Of a stretch of 64,000 nucleotides of DNA, positions 44,174-52,800 are shown piece by piece. Both the position numbers and the translations under genes were made by a program. Source of the stretch: Moraxella sp035181385 (lineage in GTDB: Bacteria > Pseudomonadota > Gammaproteobacteria > Pseudomonadales > Moraxellaceae). The stretch covers positions 124,001-188,000 of the forward strand of contig NZ_JAXCJK010000003.1 in assembly GCF_035181385.1 (NCBI RefSeq). The letters are read 5' to 3'. Positions within the stretch are counted from its first letter, which is position 1, and each line of letters begins with the position of its first letter. The notes under the pieces were generated by a model, which was not told the origin of the DNA, did not search any database, and saw nothing but the letters and a program-made list of their open reading frames with translations.

Positions 44174-44989
44174 TCAATGATGGCTGTGTGAACTGTGGTC
44201 ATCATGACTGTGATTTTCATGATTGTGTGTATCATGTCCATGCTCATGTCCATGTTCATGTCCGCTGTGATGAGCATGTCCAGCATGATGATGGTCATGT
44301 CCGTGCATCATATGCATGATGGTTGGTGATAGGGCGATTGCAAGCCCTGAAACCAACATCAACACGCCACTGAATTTTCTTAAATTAAATTTAGCAACGA
44401 TTTTTTGTAAAAAACCAATCATCGTATCGGTGGCGACAAGCATTGGTAGGGTTCCGAGCCCAAAAAATAACATGAATAACGCACCAGACAGTATGTCAAT
44501 CTGTGCGACTGAAATACTGACCGCCATCACAAGTGCACCATAAACCAGGCCACAAGGCAGGAATCCCCAAAGTATGCCTGCACCCAATGCCTTTGGAATA
44601 TTGTCAATGGGCAATACTTTTTGGCGAATGGGTGCAAGTCGGTTCCAAAGCCCTAAGCCAAGTTTTTCAAGCCGATTTAATAATGGCAATCCCAACATGA
44701 GTAGTGCAGCAAAAATCATCGCACCACCTAACAAAATTCTTGGTAGGGCGTTATCGGTCAAAAATGGAGCAATCACTTGGCTGCCCAAAATGCTGGCAAT
44801 AATGCCAAGTGTCATGTAGCTGATGAGTCTGCCTATGTGGTAGGTCGTGATGAGTATTTTGCGTCTGGCAGGGCTGAGATTTTTCATAGAAATGCCAAAA
44901 GCGGCAACGATACCGCCACACATACCTAAACAGTGAGGTGAACCAAAAAAGCCCATGGCAAGTGCAGCTGGCAAAAGAGTTGATATCAT
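44174..44989 (-). CDS. SafE/UreH-like inner-membrane protein with His-rich tail (cbb3 oxidase assembly region)
   Basis: A 271-residue protein with six transmembrane helices of the DsbD-like sulfite exporter TauE/SafE group (GFFGSPHCLGMCGGIV, WGFLPCGLVYGALVMA). After the last helix comes a tail of about 46 residues made mostly of His, Gly, Asp and Glu, with more than 20 histidines. Members next to ccoS in cco clusters are linked to copper delivery for cbb3 oxidase. The tail could bind copper, nickel or zinc. It follows ccoS by 43 bases. Confidence 0.85.
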   Translation of the reverse strand: MISTLLPAALAMGFFGSPHCLGMCGGIVAAFGISMKNLSPARRKILITTYHIGRLISYMTLGIIASILGSQVIAPFLTDNALPRILLGGAMIFAALLMLGLPLLNRLEKLGLGLWNRLAPIRQKVLPIDNIPKALGAGILWGFLPCGLVYGALVMAVSISVAQIDILSGALFMLFFGLGTLPMLVATDTMIGFLQKIVAKFNLRKFSGVLMLVSGLAIALSPTIMHMMHGHDHHHAGHAHHSGHEHGHEHGHDTHNHENHSHDDHSSHSHH

Positions 44990-45032
44990 AAATCACCCAT
45001 AAATTGTAATAAATTAAAAAATGTCTGTTGTG

Positions 45033-45206
45033 TTATTTTGCTTGTTTTAAGGCTTTGCGACGCTCTTGGCGATCGTCTAGAATGATCTGCTCTGGTGCGT
45101 TGTCTAGGTCTTCAAATTGGTTAGACTTTACAGCATACCAAATCGCCCAAATTGCCACCACAAATAACATGAGGCTGAGCGGAATGAGCAAATAAATGCT
45201 TAGCAT
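45033..45206 (-). CDS. ccoS: Cytochrome cbb3 oxidase assembly protein CcoS
   Basis: A 57-residue ORF on the - strand: one transmembrane helix (LLIPLSLMLFVVAIWAIWYAV) followed by KSNQFEDLDNAPEQIILDD, the CcoS signature (QFDDLDxPAxRIL.DD in others). CcoS is needed to insert cofactors into cbb3 oxidase. No ccoN/O/P/G/I gene is present here, so the ccoS-SafE pair is separated from the main cluster. Confidence 0.9.
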   Translation of the reverse strand: MLSIYLLIPLSLMLFVVAIWAIWYAVKSNQFEDLDNAPEQIILDDRQERRKALKQAK

Positions 45207-45511
45207 CGTTATTCCTTATTAAAATCAGTATGGAGGGAAAGTGCTTAATAATGACTGTAAACTGTCAATTGCATTATAACATACTATTATTGTGGATATG
45301 AAATAAAAGTGTGATGTATTACGCCATAAGCTATAAGTCATCTGACCACTTATGGCTACAAAAGTATAACGAATAGATGGGGTGAAAATCTTGTATTTTT
45401 ATCAAAAATGCGTAATACTCAACATACTCACGGCTTTCATGGTATTTTGTCTAATGCGGTTTTTATTCGTTTGATATGTTATTATTGGTTATTAAGATTA
45501 AGTTGGCAGTT

Positions 45512-46027
45512 ATGATGATCATTAAAAAGTGGCAGGCCATGACTGTGCTTGTTGCCTTCGCATCACTACTTGTGGGCTGTGACAATCTCATGTCGTCAAA
45601 TCCTCATACCAAGATGGATACAACAGCAGCCATGTCTATTGACAGTATGCCCAGTGCTGCTGTCGTAATGGGAAAAACTAAGGCCACAGAGCAATTTATT
45701 GCCAGACAATGGCAAGTGGTTAGTATGAATAATAGGCCTGTTGGTGGTGATCTGGTGCTGGATCTAACAGATTTTCGCTCTGGTAAAGGTGAGTTTCGTG
45801 ATGGCTGTGAGCGGATTTTGGTAACTTTTAATACAAATGATTTGTCTGATGAACGCCTGCTTATTGACCGCTCTGCCAGAAAGAGTCGTGGCTGTCATAG
45901 TGAGCTGATTGATGAAGTGATGTGGACGCTTAGTGATGTTTATGCTTTTAAGAGAAATGGTAATGAGCTAAACATTATTGCTGTCCAAAATATGATCCGT
46001 CTGGTGCCAGTCAAACAGCCTTCATGA
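45512..46027 (+). CDS. Putative META/HslJ-like lipoprotein
   Basis: A 171-residue protein from the ATG chosen here. The signal peptide (KKWQAMTVLVAFASLLVGC) ends in a lipobox, so it should be lipid-anchored. A Ser/Met-rich spacer is followed by ARQWQVVSMNNRPVGGD and a beta-rich domain with two cysteines (FRDGCERI, SRGCHSE), loosely like META domains. An upstream in-frame codon at 45476 lacks a ribosome binding site. Function is unknown. Confidence 0.6.
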   Translation: MMIIKKWQAMTVLVAFASLLVGCDNLMSSNPHTKMDTTAAMSIDSMPSAAVVMGKTKATEQFIARQWQVVSMNNRPVGGDLVLDLTDFRSGKGEFRDGCERILVTFNTNDLSDERLLIDRSARKSRGCHSELIDEVMWTLSDVYAFKRNGNELNIIAVQNMIRLVPVKQPS

Positions 46028-46165
46028 GACAACCTTTCATTCTTGGTTTCTTTTTAAATTTTCAACGATATTGTTCTTAAATTCACTTAGAGCAATCATT
46101 TGCCCCAAGTGAAGTTAGACCTATTTGCAAATTTTTTTTAACCGATAAAGCCAATGTTGGTCAAG

Positions 46166-47632
46166 CTAGGACATACAACTTATGGGCATCATGTCGTATG
46201 GGTGTGTTGGTGTGATATCGTCTGCTGTGGCAATTTCTTGCACAACAAAAGGGTTGGCCAGTAGTTCAAACAATCTTGCCGCCTCATTAAAATCGTGATG
46301 AATGGTATGCTCAATCGCACGCTGCGCCATATCGTTTCTAAGTATATAAACAGGATTAACTTGCCTCATGGCATCAATTGCCGTCTTTATTGTGGTACTT
46401 TTGTTGATTTTGGTGTGATAACGCACTACCCAGTCTTGCCAACTTTGCAATCCATTTTCTTGTGCATTAAGCTCTTTTGTCATGATGTGTAAGAGCGTTT
46501 TTTCATGTTTATTATCATTGGTATTGTCCAATACACCAATCAATGCACGAAAACTGTTGGTATAGTCAAGCTGATAGGTTTTTAATAAGCTAACAAATTC
46601 ATACGCCAAAGCCAAACTGTCATCATCAAGTGGCAGGCCAATTTTTTGGCAAATGCCCGTGTTGTATTCGGTGTAAAAAGTCTGTTCGTATTCATCAAGA
46701 CAAAGTGCCATCACGCTTTGTTTTATGGACAATAGATCAAAGCAAGCAAGCCATTTTTTTAGATTCCAATGCCCTATAGTGGGCTGATTTTGATAGGTGT
46801 AGCGACCAAGATGATCGGATTGATTGTTAATCCAATCTGGGTTAAAACGCTCCATCATGCCAAACGGACCAAAATCCAATGTTGTACCTGTGATGTTGAT
46901 ATTATCTGTATTCATCACGCCATGACTAAACCCAACCAATTGCCACTGGGCGATGAGTTTGGCGGTATTTTGGCAAACTTGTTTCAAAAAGCCACTGATG
47001 TCATGTCTGTCAAGTTGTGGATAATAGGTATCTATCATTTGGTGAGTAAATTCACCAAGCAGTTTAGGGTGATATACAGCAAGCCATTCAAAGTGTCCAA
47101 GCCGTACATGACAGTCGCTTACTCGTAACAAGGCAGCAGCACATACCATTTGATGGCGAGCAATGATGGTATCTGATACGACAAAGCCAAGTGCGTTTGA
47201 GCTGGGAACGCCAAGGCAGGATAAAGCATGACCACATAAATATTCACGAACGGTGCTGTCTATCATCGCACGCCCATCACCAAAACGAGAAAAGGGTGTT
47301 TTACCTGCACCTTTTAGATGTAGGTCTTGTATTTTTCCTTGATGATTGATGACTTGGGTGAGTAGTAAGCCACGCCCATCACCAAGTTGTCCTGCCCATT
47401 GACCAAACTGATGTCCTGCATAGACCATGGCAAGTGGCCTAAACTCACTGGGAAAAGTATCGTTGTCTGCACCGATGATACCACACCAATCAAAATGATC
47501 AAATGGCAAGTTGCTCAGAGTTTTATATAACGCATGATTAAAATGAACCAGCCTTGGATTGTCAAGTGGGCTGGCGTGTTGCTTGTGATATAAAATGGGA
47601 TTTAATGTCAGATAATGTTGATGATGTTTCAT
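46166..47632 (-). CDS. selO: SelO (YdiU) protein adenylyltransferase, pseudokinase fold
   Basis: A 488-residue SelO protein, which attaches AMP to proteins in redox control. The signature region is complete: VYAGHQFGQWAGQLGDGRGLLL, LKGAGKTPFSRFGDGRAMIDSTVREYL, and the metal-binding GVMNTDNINITG and DFGPFGM. The ATG at 47632 is used; an upstream TTG in frame would add six residues. The C-terminus is shorter than in some members and has no selenocysteine codon, which is usual in bacteria. Confidence 0.94.
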   Translation of the reverse strand: MKHHQHYLTLNPILYHKQHASPLDNPRLVHFNHALYKTLSNLPFDHFDWCGIIGADNDTFPSEFRPLAMVYAGHQFGQWAGQLGDGRGLLLTQVINHQGKIQDLHLKGAGKTPFSRFGDGRAMIDSTVREYLCGHALSCLGVPSSNALGFVVSDTIIARHQMVCAAALLRVSDCHVRLGHFEWLAVYHPKLLGEFTHQMIDTYYPQLDRHDISGFLKQVCQNTAKLIAQWQLVGFSHGVMNTDNINITGTTLDFGPFGMMERFNPDWINNQSDHLGRYTYQNQPTIGHWNLKKWLACFDLLSIKQSVMALCLDEYEQTFYTEYNTGICQKIGLPLDDDSLALAYEFVSLLKTYQLDYTNSFRALIGVLDNTNDNKHEKTLLHIMTKELNAQENGLQSWQDWVVRYHTKINKSTTIKTAIDAMRQVNPVYILRNDMAQRAIEHTIHHDFNEAARLFELLANPFVVQEIATADDITPTHPYDMMPISCMS

Positions 47633-47670
47633 GATGGATTGGTTTGTCAAGATGAATTTGATTGTACCAT

Positions 47671-47702
47671 AAAAAAAGACCCTTTATCATAAAGATAAAG
47701 GG
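47671..47702 (-). terminator. Rho-independent terminator of the desaturase gene
   Basis: A 9-bp perfect stem (CCCTTTATC with GATAAAGGG) and five-base loop are followed on the - strand by TCTTTTTTT. Confidence 0.85.
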
Positions 47703-47772
47703 CGAGGAGAAAATTTTGTATGTTTTTAAGACTTACCTTTTTGCTTTAGAAAAAAATAAGAGCAGATTTTAA

Positions 47773-48954
47773 TCATTGGGCTGATTTACCTTTAAGATGC
47801 AAATAGGCGTTTTCAATATGCTCACTATGTGCCAAAATTTTAGCCTCAATTTGTGCAAATTGTTCTTTGAGTTTTTCATCAGCTTCATGCAAGCGATTGG
47901 CAAATTCGGTGCGTTTTAGTTCAACTGATTTGGCTTTTAGGGCGTGCCATTCTTCGACTGTCTGTGTGAATGCTTCGTATTCTGCACTGATGCGTTCTTT
48001 AAATAGTGCCAGTCTGCCATCAAGGTTAGTCTCACCACCTTGTGCAATGCGTTTTTGTGCTTTTTTAAATTTCATGGTAACTTCGGCGTGTTTGATGGTT
48101 ACATCATCAACGCGTTTTAAATCTTGGGCAAGTCCAACTTTTTGTAGTGCTTTAATGAGCCACTTGGTTGGGTCATATTGCCACCACTTGACACCATTGC
48201 GATAGTCGTATTGAAAGTAGTGATGGTAGTTATGATAACCTTCACCCCAAGTAAAAATTGCTAAAATTGGATTATCGCGGGCTGTATTCTCGTCAGTATA
48301 AGGGCGGGTGCCAAACATATGACACAGTGAATTGATAAAAAAAGTAAAATGATGTGTCAATACCATGCGTAAAAGACCTGCGATGAGAAATGTGCCCAGC
48401 ATATCGCCTGTCAAAAGACCTGCAAAACCGACAACCACAACATTTGTCAAAATCACCCAAATGCCATAATATTTGTGTTGTAATTGTAATATCTTGTCTT
48501 TTTTTAGGTCTGGAATATTTTTGTAATCATATTGACCGCTTGGGTATTTGTGGAGCATCCAATCTATGTGGCTAAACCAAAAGCCTCGCTTAGAAGAATA
48601 TGGGTCGTCGTATATATCATCAACATGGCGATGATGTGTGCGATGCCCAGAGCACCAATCAAAAGCTGAACTTTGTACCGCCAAAGTAGCACCCAGTAGT
48701 AAAAAATACTTTACGACTGGGTGTGCGTCATAAGATTTGTGTGCCCACAAGCGATGATAGCCTGCGGTGATGGACAGCCCTGTCCATGCCATAAAAAAGG
48801 CAAATGCTGTCCAAACAGCAGGATTGACACCATGCACCCATAAATACCAAGGCACAAGCACGATGGCCAGCAATGGGGTGGATAACAAGACAATGGCAGG
48901 CGTCCAATTGATTGGTGCCTTTTCAAAGGCTTGTGGATTTCTTTCGACGCTCAT
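47773..48954 (-). CDS. Membrane fatty-acid (acyl-CoA) delta-9 desaturase
   Basis: A 393-residue di-iron desaturase in the inner membrane that makes monounsaturated acyl chains aerobically. The three His boxes are HRLWAHKS, HRTHHRH and HNYHH, spaced between four hydrophobic helices. After residue about 285 comes a Lys/Glu-rich coiled-coil tail of about 110 residues (AEVTMKFKKAQKRIAQ to the end), longer than most members. It stands divergent from a TetR regulator, with an operator-like repeat between, so its expression probably follows membrane-lipid state. Confidence 0.9.
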   Translation of the reverse strand: MSVERNPQAFEKAPINWTPAIVLLSTPLLAIVLVPWYLWVHGVNPAVWTAFAFFMAWTGLSITAGYHRLWAHKSYDAHPVVKYFLLLGATLAVQSSAFDWCSGHRTHHRHVDDIYDDPYSSKRGFWFSHIDWMLHKYPSGQYDYKNIPDLKKDKILQLQHKYYGIWVILTNVVVVGFAGLLTGDMLGTFLIAGLLRMVLTHHFTFFINSLCHMFGTRPYTDENTARDNPILAIFTWGEGYHNYHHYFQYDYRNGVKWWQYDPTKWLIKALQKVGLAQDLKRVDDVTIKHAEVTMKFKKAQKRIAQGGETNLDGRLALFKERISAEYEAFTQTVEEWHALKAKSVELKRTEFANRLHEADEKLKEQFAQIEAKILAHSEHIENAYLHLKGKSAQ

Positions 48955-49046
48955 AGTATTTCCTATTGGTCAAAAAATTAAAGAAAAAAGATGAGATTTT
49001 ATTGATGTTTTTAGCCATATTATAGCTGAAAAATCCAAAAAAGTGA

Positions 49047-49078
49047 ACAAATATTCACATTAAATCGTGAATATTTGT
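49047..49078. promoter_or_regulatory. Perfect inverted repeat between desaturase and tetR, probable operator
   Basis: ACAAATATTCAC and GTGAATATTTGT form a 12-base perfect inverted repeat with eight bases between, 93 bases upstream of the desaturase start. The 355-base divergent region (48955-49309) holds no other strong dyad. It is the obvious site for the TetR protein encoded next to it. The rest of the region shows no gene. Confidence 0.7.
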
Positions 49079-49309
49079 AACTGATCTCATCTACAGCTGA
49101 TGACCGATGAAACAAAGGCTTGAGGGTGTTGTCATTTGTGTTGGATTTTTATGAAAATGGCTATTATTCGTCAGATGAGTTTGTTATAATTTTTGGCTTA
49201 TGTATCATGATTATTGTACCATTAGGATCGAACCCACTCATCAATAGATTAGATATAGATTGAATACTGGCAATGATAATACAATCAAAAAGAAGCGATA
49301 AGGAAAGTT

Positions 49310-49909
49310 ATGTCAAATCGTAAGGAATTATTTGAAATGCGGGAATCAAAAATCCTTGAAACTGCTGAGCAATTGCTTTTGGAGTCTGATGAGGGGGATT
49401 TGACACTTGACAGTTTGGCGCAACATTTAGATGTGGCAAAAGGCACGCTGTATAAGCATTTTTCTAGCAAAGATGAGCTATTGCTTCGTATTTTGATCAA
49501 TCATGAGCAAAGATTGCTTTGCATGAACATGACGCAAGATGGTGCAGGAGCAGGTGTGGCACGCATGGCATTACTACAATTACGATTGCCACAACGAGCG
49601 ATGTTGTTTAATCACATTGAAGAGCGGCTGGCTGGTACATCGGTGGGGCTAAATAAGGTTTTTGGTGAGCTGTATCAAGTACGCCGTCAGCGTATGAAGC
49701 GACTGATGGAGATTGCTGAGCAATATCTGAATGAGCAAAACAGTGCCATGGCGGTGCGTGACTATGTGGCATTCATTTGGGCAGTGGGGCAAGGGGGTGC
49801 TGGGTTGCTCAATTCTAGCTTTTACCAGCGATATTTGGGCAGTCGTGAATCTTTAAAGCTCGCTTTTGTTCAACAGCTACTTGATTTACCAAAAATGTAT
49901 CCAAAATAA
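49310..49909 (+). CDS. TetR-family regulator, probably of the desaturase
   Basis: A 199-residue TetR protein. The N-terminal helix-turn-helix is clear: RESKILETAEQLLLESDEGDLTLDSLAQHLDVAKGTLYKHFSSKDELL. The C-terminal ligand domain is not specific to a known subgroup. AAGGAAAGTT precedes the ATG. Divergent placement to a desaturase recalls DesT/FabR-type control of unsaturated fatty-acid synthesis, which is inference. Confidence 0.85.
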   Translation: MSNRKELFEMRESKILETAEQLLLESDEGDLTLDSLAQHLDVAKGTLYKHFSSKDELLLRILINHEQRLLCMNMTQDGAGAGVARMALLQLRLPQRAMLFNHIEERLAGTSVGLNKVFGELYQVRRQRMKRLMEIAEQYLNEQNSAMAVRDYVAFIWAVGQGGAGLLNSSFYQRYLGSRESLKLAFVQQLLDLPKMYPK

Positions 49910-49922
49910 CGCCCTTAAAACC

Positions 49923-49962
49923 CAAACAAGGTGGAAACTTAATCTCCACCTTGTTTGTTTTT
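49923..49962. terminator. Strong terminator between tetR and nhaA
   Basis: A 13-bp perfect stem (CAAACAAGGTGGA with its complement) with a nine-base loop is followed by five T. As the genes converge, it may serve both. Confidence 0.85.
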
Positions 49963-49985
49963 GTATTGATGTATGATATATGGTT

Positions 49986-51215
49986 TTAATGTTTTGGCAG
50001 TTCGCCAGTCCCAAGATACATCTCATCATTTTTGGTCAGTGTGGGGTGGTCGGCATTTTTGATGTTGCGGCGTAGTATGACATAACCTGCAATGCCAGCA
50101 ATGAGCGAGCCTAAGATGATACCAAGTCGTGGGTCGTATTCTTTGGGAATGCCAGCATATGCCAAACCAGAGATGAATAAAGACATGGTAAAGCCAATGC
50201 CACACAATAAGGATACGCCATAGATTTGCTTCATATTGGTGTTGGTGGGTAGCTTGACCAGTCCGAATTTGACGGTCAAAATGACAGGCAACATGACGCC
50301 GACTTGTTTGCCGATAAATAGACCCAATGCAATGCCCAAAGGCACGCCATGCATGAGGCTATCAATGCTTGTGCCAGCCAATGAAATGCCTGCATTGGCA
50401 AAAGCAAATAATGGCAAAATGCCAAAAGCCACCGTATTGTGCAAGTCGTGCTCCAACTCTTCTAGGGGTGAGTGTTCTGGGTCTTTATGATTGCGTAGAG
50501 GAATGAAAAACGCCAATAATACCCCTGCTAATGTTGCGTGTACACCTGATTTTAACATTGCTGCCCAAAGAATCAGACCGATGAGTAAATAGGGGGTGAG
50601 GCGTACAATATTTAGACGGTTGAGAAAGAATAGAAATGGCAAGCACACCGCTGCCACACCAAGTGAAACAAGTGACAATTCGGAAGTGTAAAACAGGGCA
50701 ATGATGACAATTGCTCCTAAGTCATCAAAAATGGCGATGGATACCAAAAATACTTTGAGTGCATTGGGTACTTTATCACCCAGTAGGCTTAGTACACCAA
50801 TGGCAAAAGCGATGTCAGTTGCGGTTGGGATTGCCCAACCCTTCATGGCACTTGCATCACCATGATTGAGTGCGGCAAAAACAAGGGCGGGTGCTGCCAT
50901 GCCTCCGACAGCACACAAAGCAGGCAGGACGATTTGCTTGATGTCAGACAGCTCGCCAATTAAGGCTTCTCGCTTTAATTCCAAACCTACCAAAAAAAAG
51001 AATATTGCCATCAGGCCGTCATTAATCCAATGATGAGCATCTTTGGCAATTTCAAATGTTCCGATTTTTACCAAAACAGGGGCGTGAATGAAAGCGTGGT
51101 ACAGGTCGTGCAAAGGTGAGTTGGCAATGATCATTGCCAGCATTGCAGCAATTGCAAGTATGATGCCACCTGCGGCTTCTAGTTCAAAAAATTTTTTGAT
51201 GCGGTTCATCGGCAT
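49986..51215 (-). CDS. nhaA: Na+/H+ antiporter NhaA
   Basis: A 409-residue antiporter with 12 helices that expels sodium in exchange for protons. The functional aspartates are in PTATDIAFAIGV and the pair IFDDLGAI, and the N-terminus FFELEAAGGIILAIAAMLAMIIANS and the FFFLVGLELKRE helix are typical. It starts with ATGCCGATG, so either Met may be used. Confidence 0.97.
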   Translation of the reverse strand: MPMNRIKKFFELEAAGGIILAIAAMLAMIIANSPLHDLYHAFIHAPVLVKIGTFEIAKDAHHWINDGLMAIFFFLVGLELKREALIGELSDIKQIVLPALCAVGGMAAPALVFAALNHGDASAMKGWAIPTATDIAFAIGVLSLLGDKVPNALKVFLVSIAIFDDLGAIVIIALFYTSELSLVSLGVAAVCLPFLFFLNRLNIVRLTPYLLIGLILWAAMLKSGVHATLAGVLLAFFIPLRNHKDPEHSPLEELEHDLHNTVAFGILPLFAFANAGISLAGTSIDSLMHGVPLGIALGLFIGKQVGVMLPVILTVKFGLVKLPTNTNMKQIYGVSLLCGIGFTMSLFISGLAYAGIPKEYDPRLGIILGSLIAGIAGYVILRRNIKNADHPTLTKNDEMYLGTGELPKH

Positions 51216-51377
51216 GGCTGATTCTCTTATGGCTTTTGTCGGTGAATGGTGAATATTGATAAAAAATGATTAAAAAAACGATGAAATAAAATATGATTAG
51301 AATATTTAGAAATATATCATAAAAACTAATGGGGCTAAATGGTTTTTATGATATTGAGGCCAAAAAATTACAAAAAA
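51216..51377. other. Upstream region of nhaA, distal to the tandem repeat
   Basis: AT-rich, no gene seen. It belongs to a 622-base gene-free stretch (51216-51837). Confidence 0.5.
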
Positions 51378-51476
51378 CCTATTAAACCTATTAAACCTAT
51401 TAAACCTATTAAACCTATTAAACCTATTAAACCTATTAAACCTATTAAACCTATTAAACCTATTAAACCTATTAAG
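51378..51476. repeat. Tandem repeat of CCTATTAAA, 11 copies
   Basis: Eleven copies of a 9-base unit run without interruption; only the last base of the last copy differs (G for A). It sits between nhaA and the TSUP gene. The ORFs it creates on both strands (Lys-Pro-Ile and Asn-Arg-Phe repeats) lack ribosome binding sites and family resemblance, so I take it as non-coding. Copy number is likely to vary between strains. Confidence 0.95.
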
Positions 51477-51837
51477 AGGATAAGATATTGCCATCTATCA
51501 TTTAAGATACAATCAAAATTAAGATATGATCAAAATCAATTTAAAAAAACAGGCAAACTGATAACCAAAAAAATCTGGATTTTAAGCGGATCAATGTCGT
51601 GATGAGTCTTTGGTGGTGTCATTTGTTGTCTGATGGCTATTTTTTTTAGGGCTAAATTTGATATCAAATTTTAGTCGTATTTTATGTCGTAAGAAGCCAC
51701 ACTCTAAAATTTGCTTGAAAGTCTGTGAGTTAGTTTGTATGATGAATGCCTTTATCTATATCTATATCCAATCTATATCTATCAATCTTGTTGATTGATG
51801 ACGCCAGTCCACCGAGAGGTAAAAAGAAGGAATCTTT
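51477..51837. other. Intergenic region between the tandem repeat and the TSUP gene
   Basis: About 360 bases without a supported gene. At 51753-51785 the sequence repeats TATCTATATC-like units (TATCTATATCTATATCC, then TCTATATCTATC), a degenerate microsatellite. AAGAAGGA before 51838 is the ribosome binding site of the next gene. Confidence 0.5.
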
Positions 51838-52587
51838 ATGGTGCTTACCATTCAAATGCTTGTGGTTTTATTTTTTGTTGCGATGGTGGCAGGATTTGTT
51901 GATGCAATGGCGGGCGGTGGCGGACTTCTGACCATTCCTGCCTTGCTTTTAACAGGTATGAATCCTGTGGCAGTGTTGGCAACCAACAAGCTCCAAGCCT
52001 GTGCAGGCTCATTCTCAGCAAGTTTGATGATGATAAAAAAAGGCCTAATTCACCCAAAGATGATGAAAACAGCACTCATCATGGCGTTGCTTGGCTCTGC
52101 CATCGGCACAATTTTGGTGCAGATGTCCCCACCTGATTTTTTACGAAAAATATTACCCTTTGTGATTGGTGCGGTGGGTCTATATACACTATTTTCCCCC
52201 AATCTTGGCAAGCTACAAACCACGCCAAAAATCAGCCAGACCGTCTATGATAGGACTTTTGCTCCTTTGATTGGTTTTTATGATGGTTATTTTGGGCCGG
52301 GCGTGGGGACATTTTTTAGCTTATCTCAGGTTGTATTGCGTGGGCGTGATTTGGTGCAAGCAACAGCAAGGGCAAAATTACTAAACTTCGCCACCAATAT
52401 GGCATCTTTGATATTCTTTATTGTGGGCGGGCAAGTGGTGTGGCTTGTTGGTTTTGTGATGATGATTGGGCAAGTATTTGGTGCGTATTTAGGTTCTCAG
52501 ATGGTCGTAAAAAACGGCACAACACTCATTCGCCCTGTGATTGTCATCGTTTGTTTTATGATGGTGGCAAAATTGGTATTTTTCTAG
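51838..52587 (+). CDS. TSUP-family (TauE/SafE, YfcA-like) membrane transporter
   Basis: A 249-residue permease with about eight helices, showing the duplicated half pattern: GFVDAMAGGGGLLTIPALLLTGMNPVAVLATNKL in the first and GFYDGYFGPGVGTFF with LNFATNMASL in the second. Members export or import sulfur-containing or organic anions. Substrate is unknown and neighbours do not help. Confidence 0.88.
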   Translation: MVLTIQMLVVLFFVAMVAGFVDAMAGGGGLLTIPALLLTGMNPVAVLATNKLQACAGSFSASLMMIKKGLIHPKMMKTALIMALLGSAIGTILVQMSPPDFLRKILPFVIGAVGLYTLFSPNLGKLQTTPKISQTVYDRTFAPLIGFYDGYFGPGVGTFFSLSQVVLRGRDLVQATARAKLLNFATNMASLIFFIVGGQVVWLVGFVMMIGQVFGAYLGSQMVVKNGTTLIRPVIVIVCFMMVAKLVFF

Positions 52588-52800
52588 GCTTATTTTTGCC
52601 TACTTTGATGGCAGGTCAAATCAATGGTGCTTATAATGCTCTTTGTGGTGCTAAGATGATGGGGTGTTTGTCATCAGTGATTTTGTATTTTTGGCTTTTT
52701 TTGTAAGACGCTCATCATCTTTGGTAATGAATCAAGTTTTTTGGTATAAAGTTTAGTATAATAATCAGCCATTGTATTTTAGCAATCCTACCAAGACATC

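Noticed and set aside
51306..51494. ORF on the - strand with Asn-Arg-Phe repeats, and the + strand ORF with Lys-Pro-Ile repeats (51339-51602)
   Set aside because: Both are created by the 9-base tandem repeat, have no ribosome binding site and show no non-repeat sequence resembling a protein.
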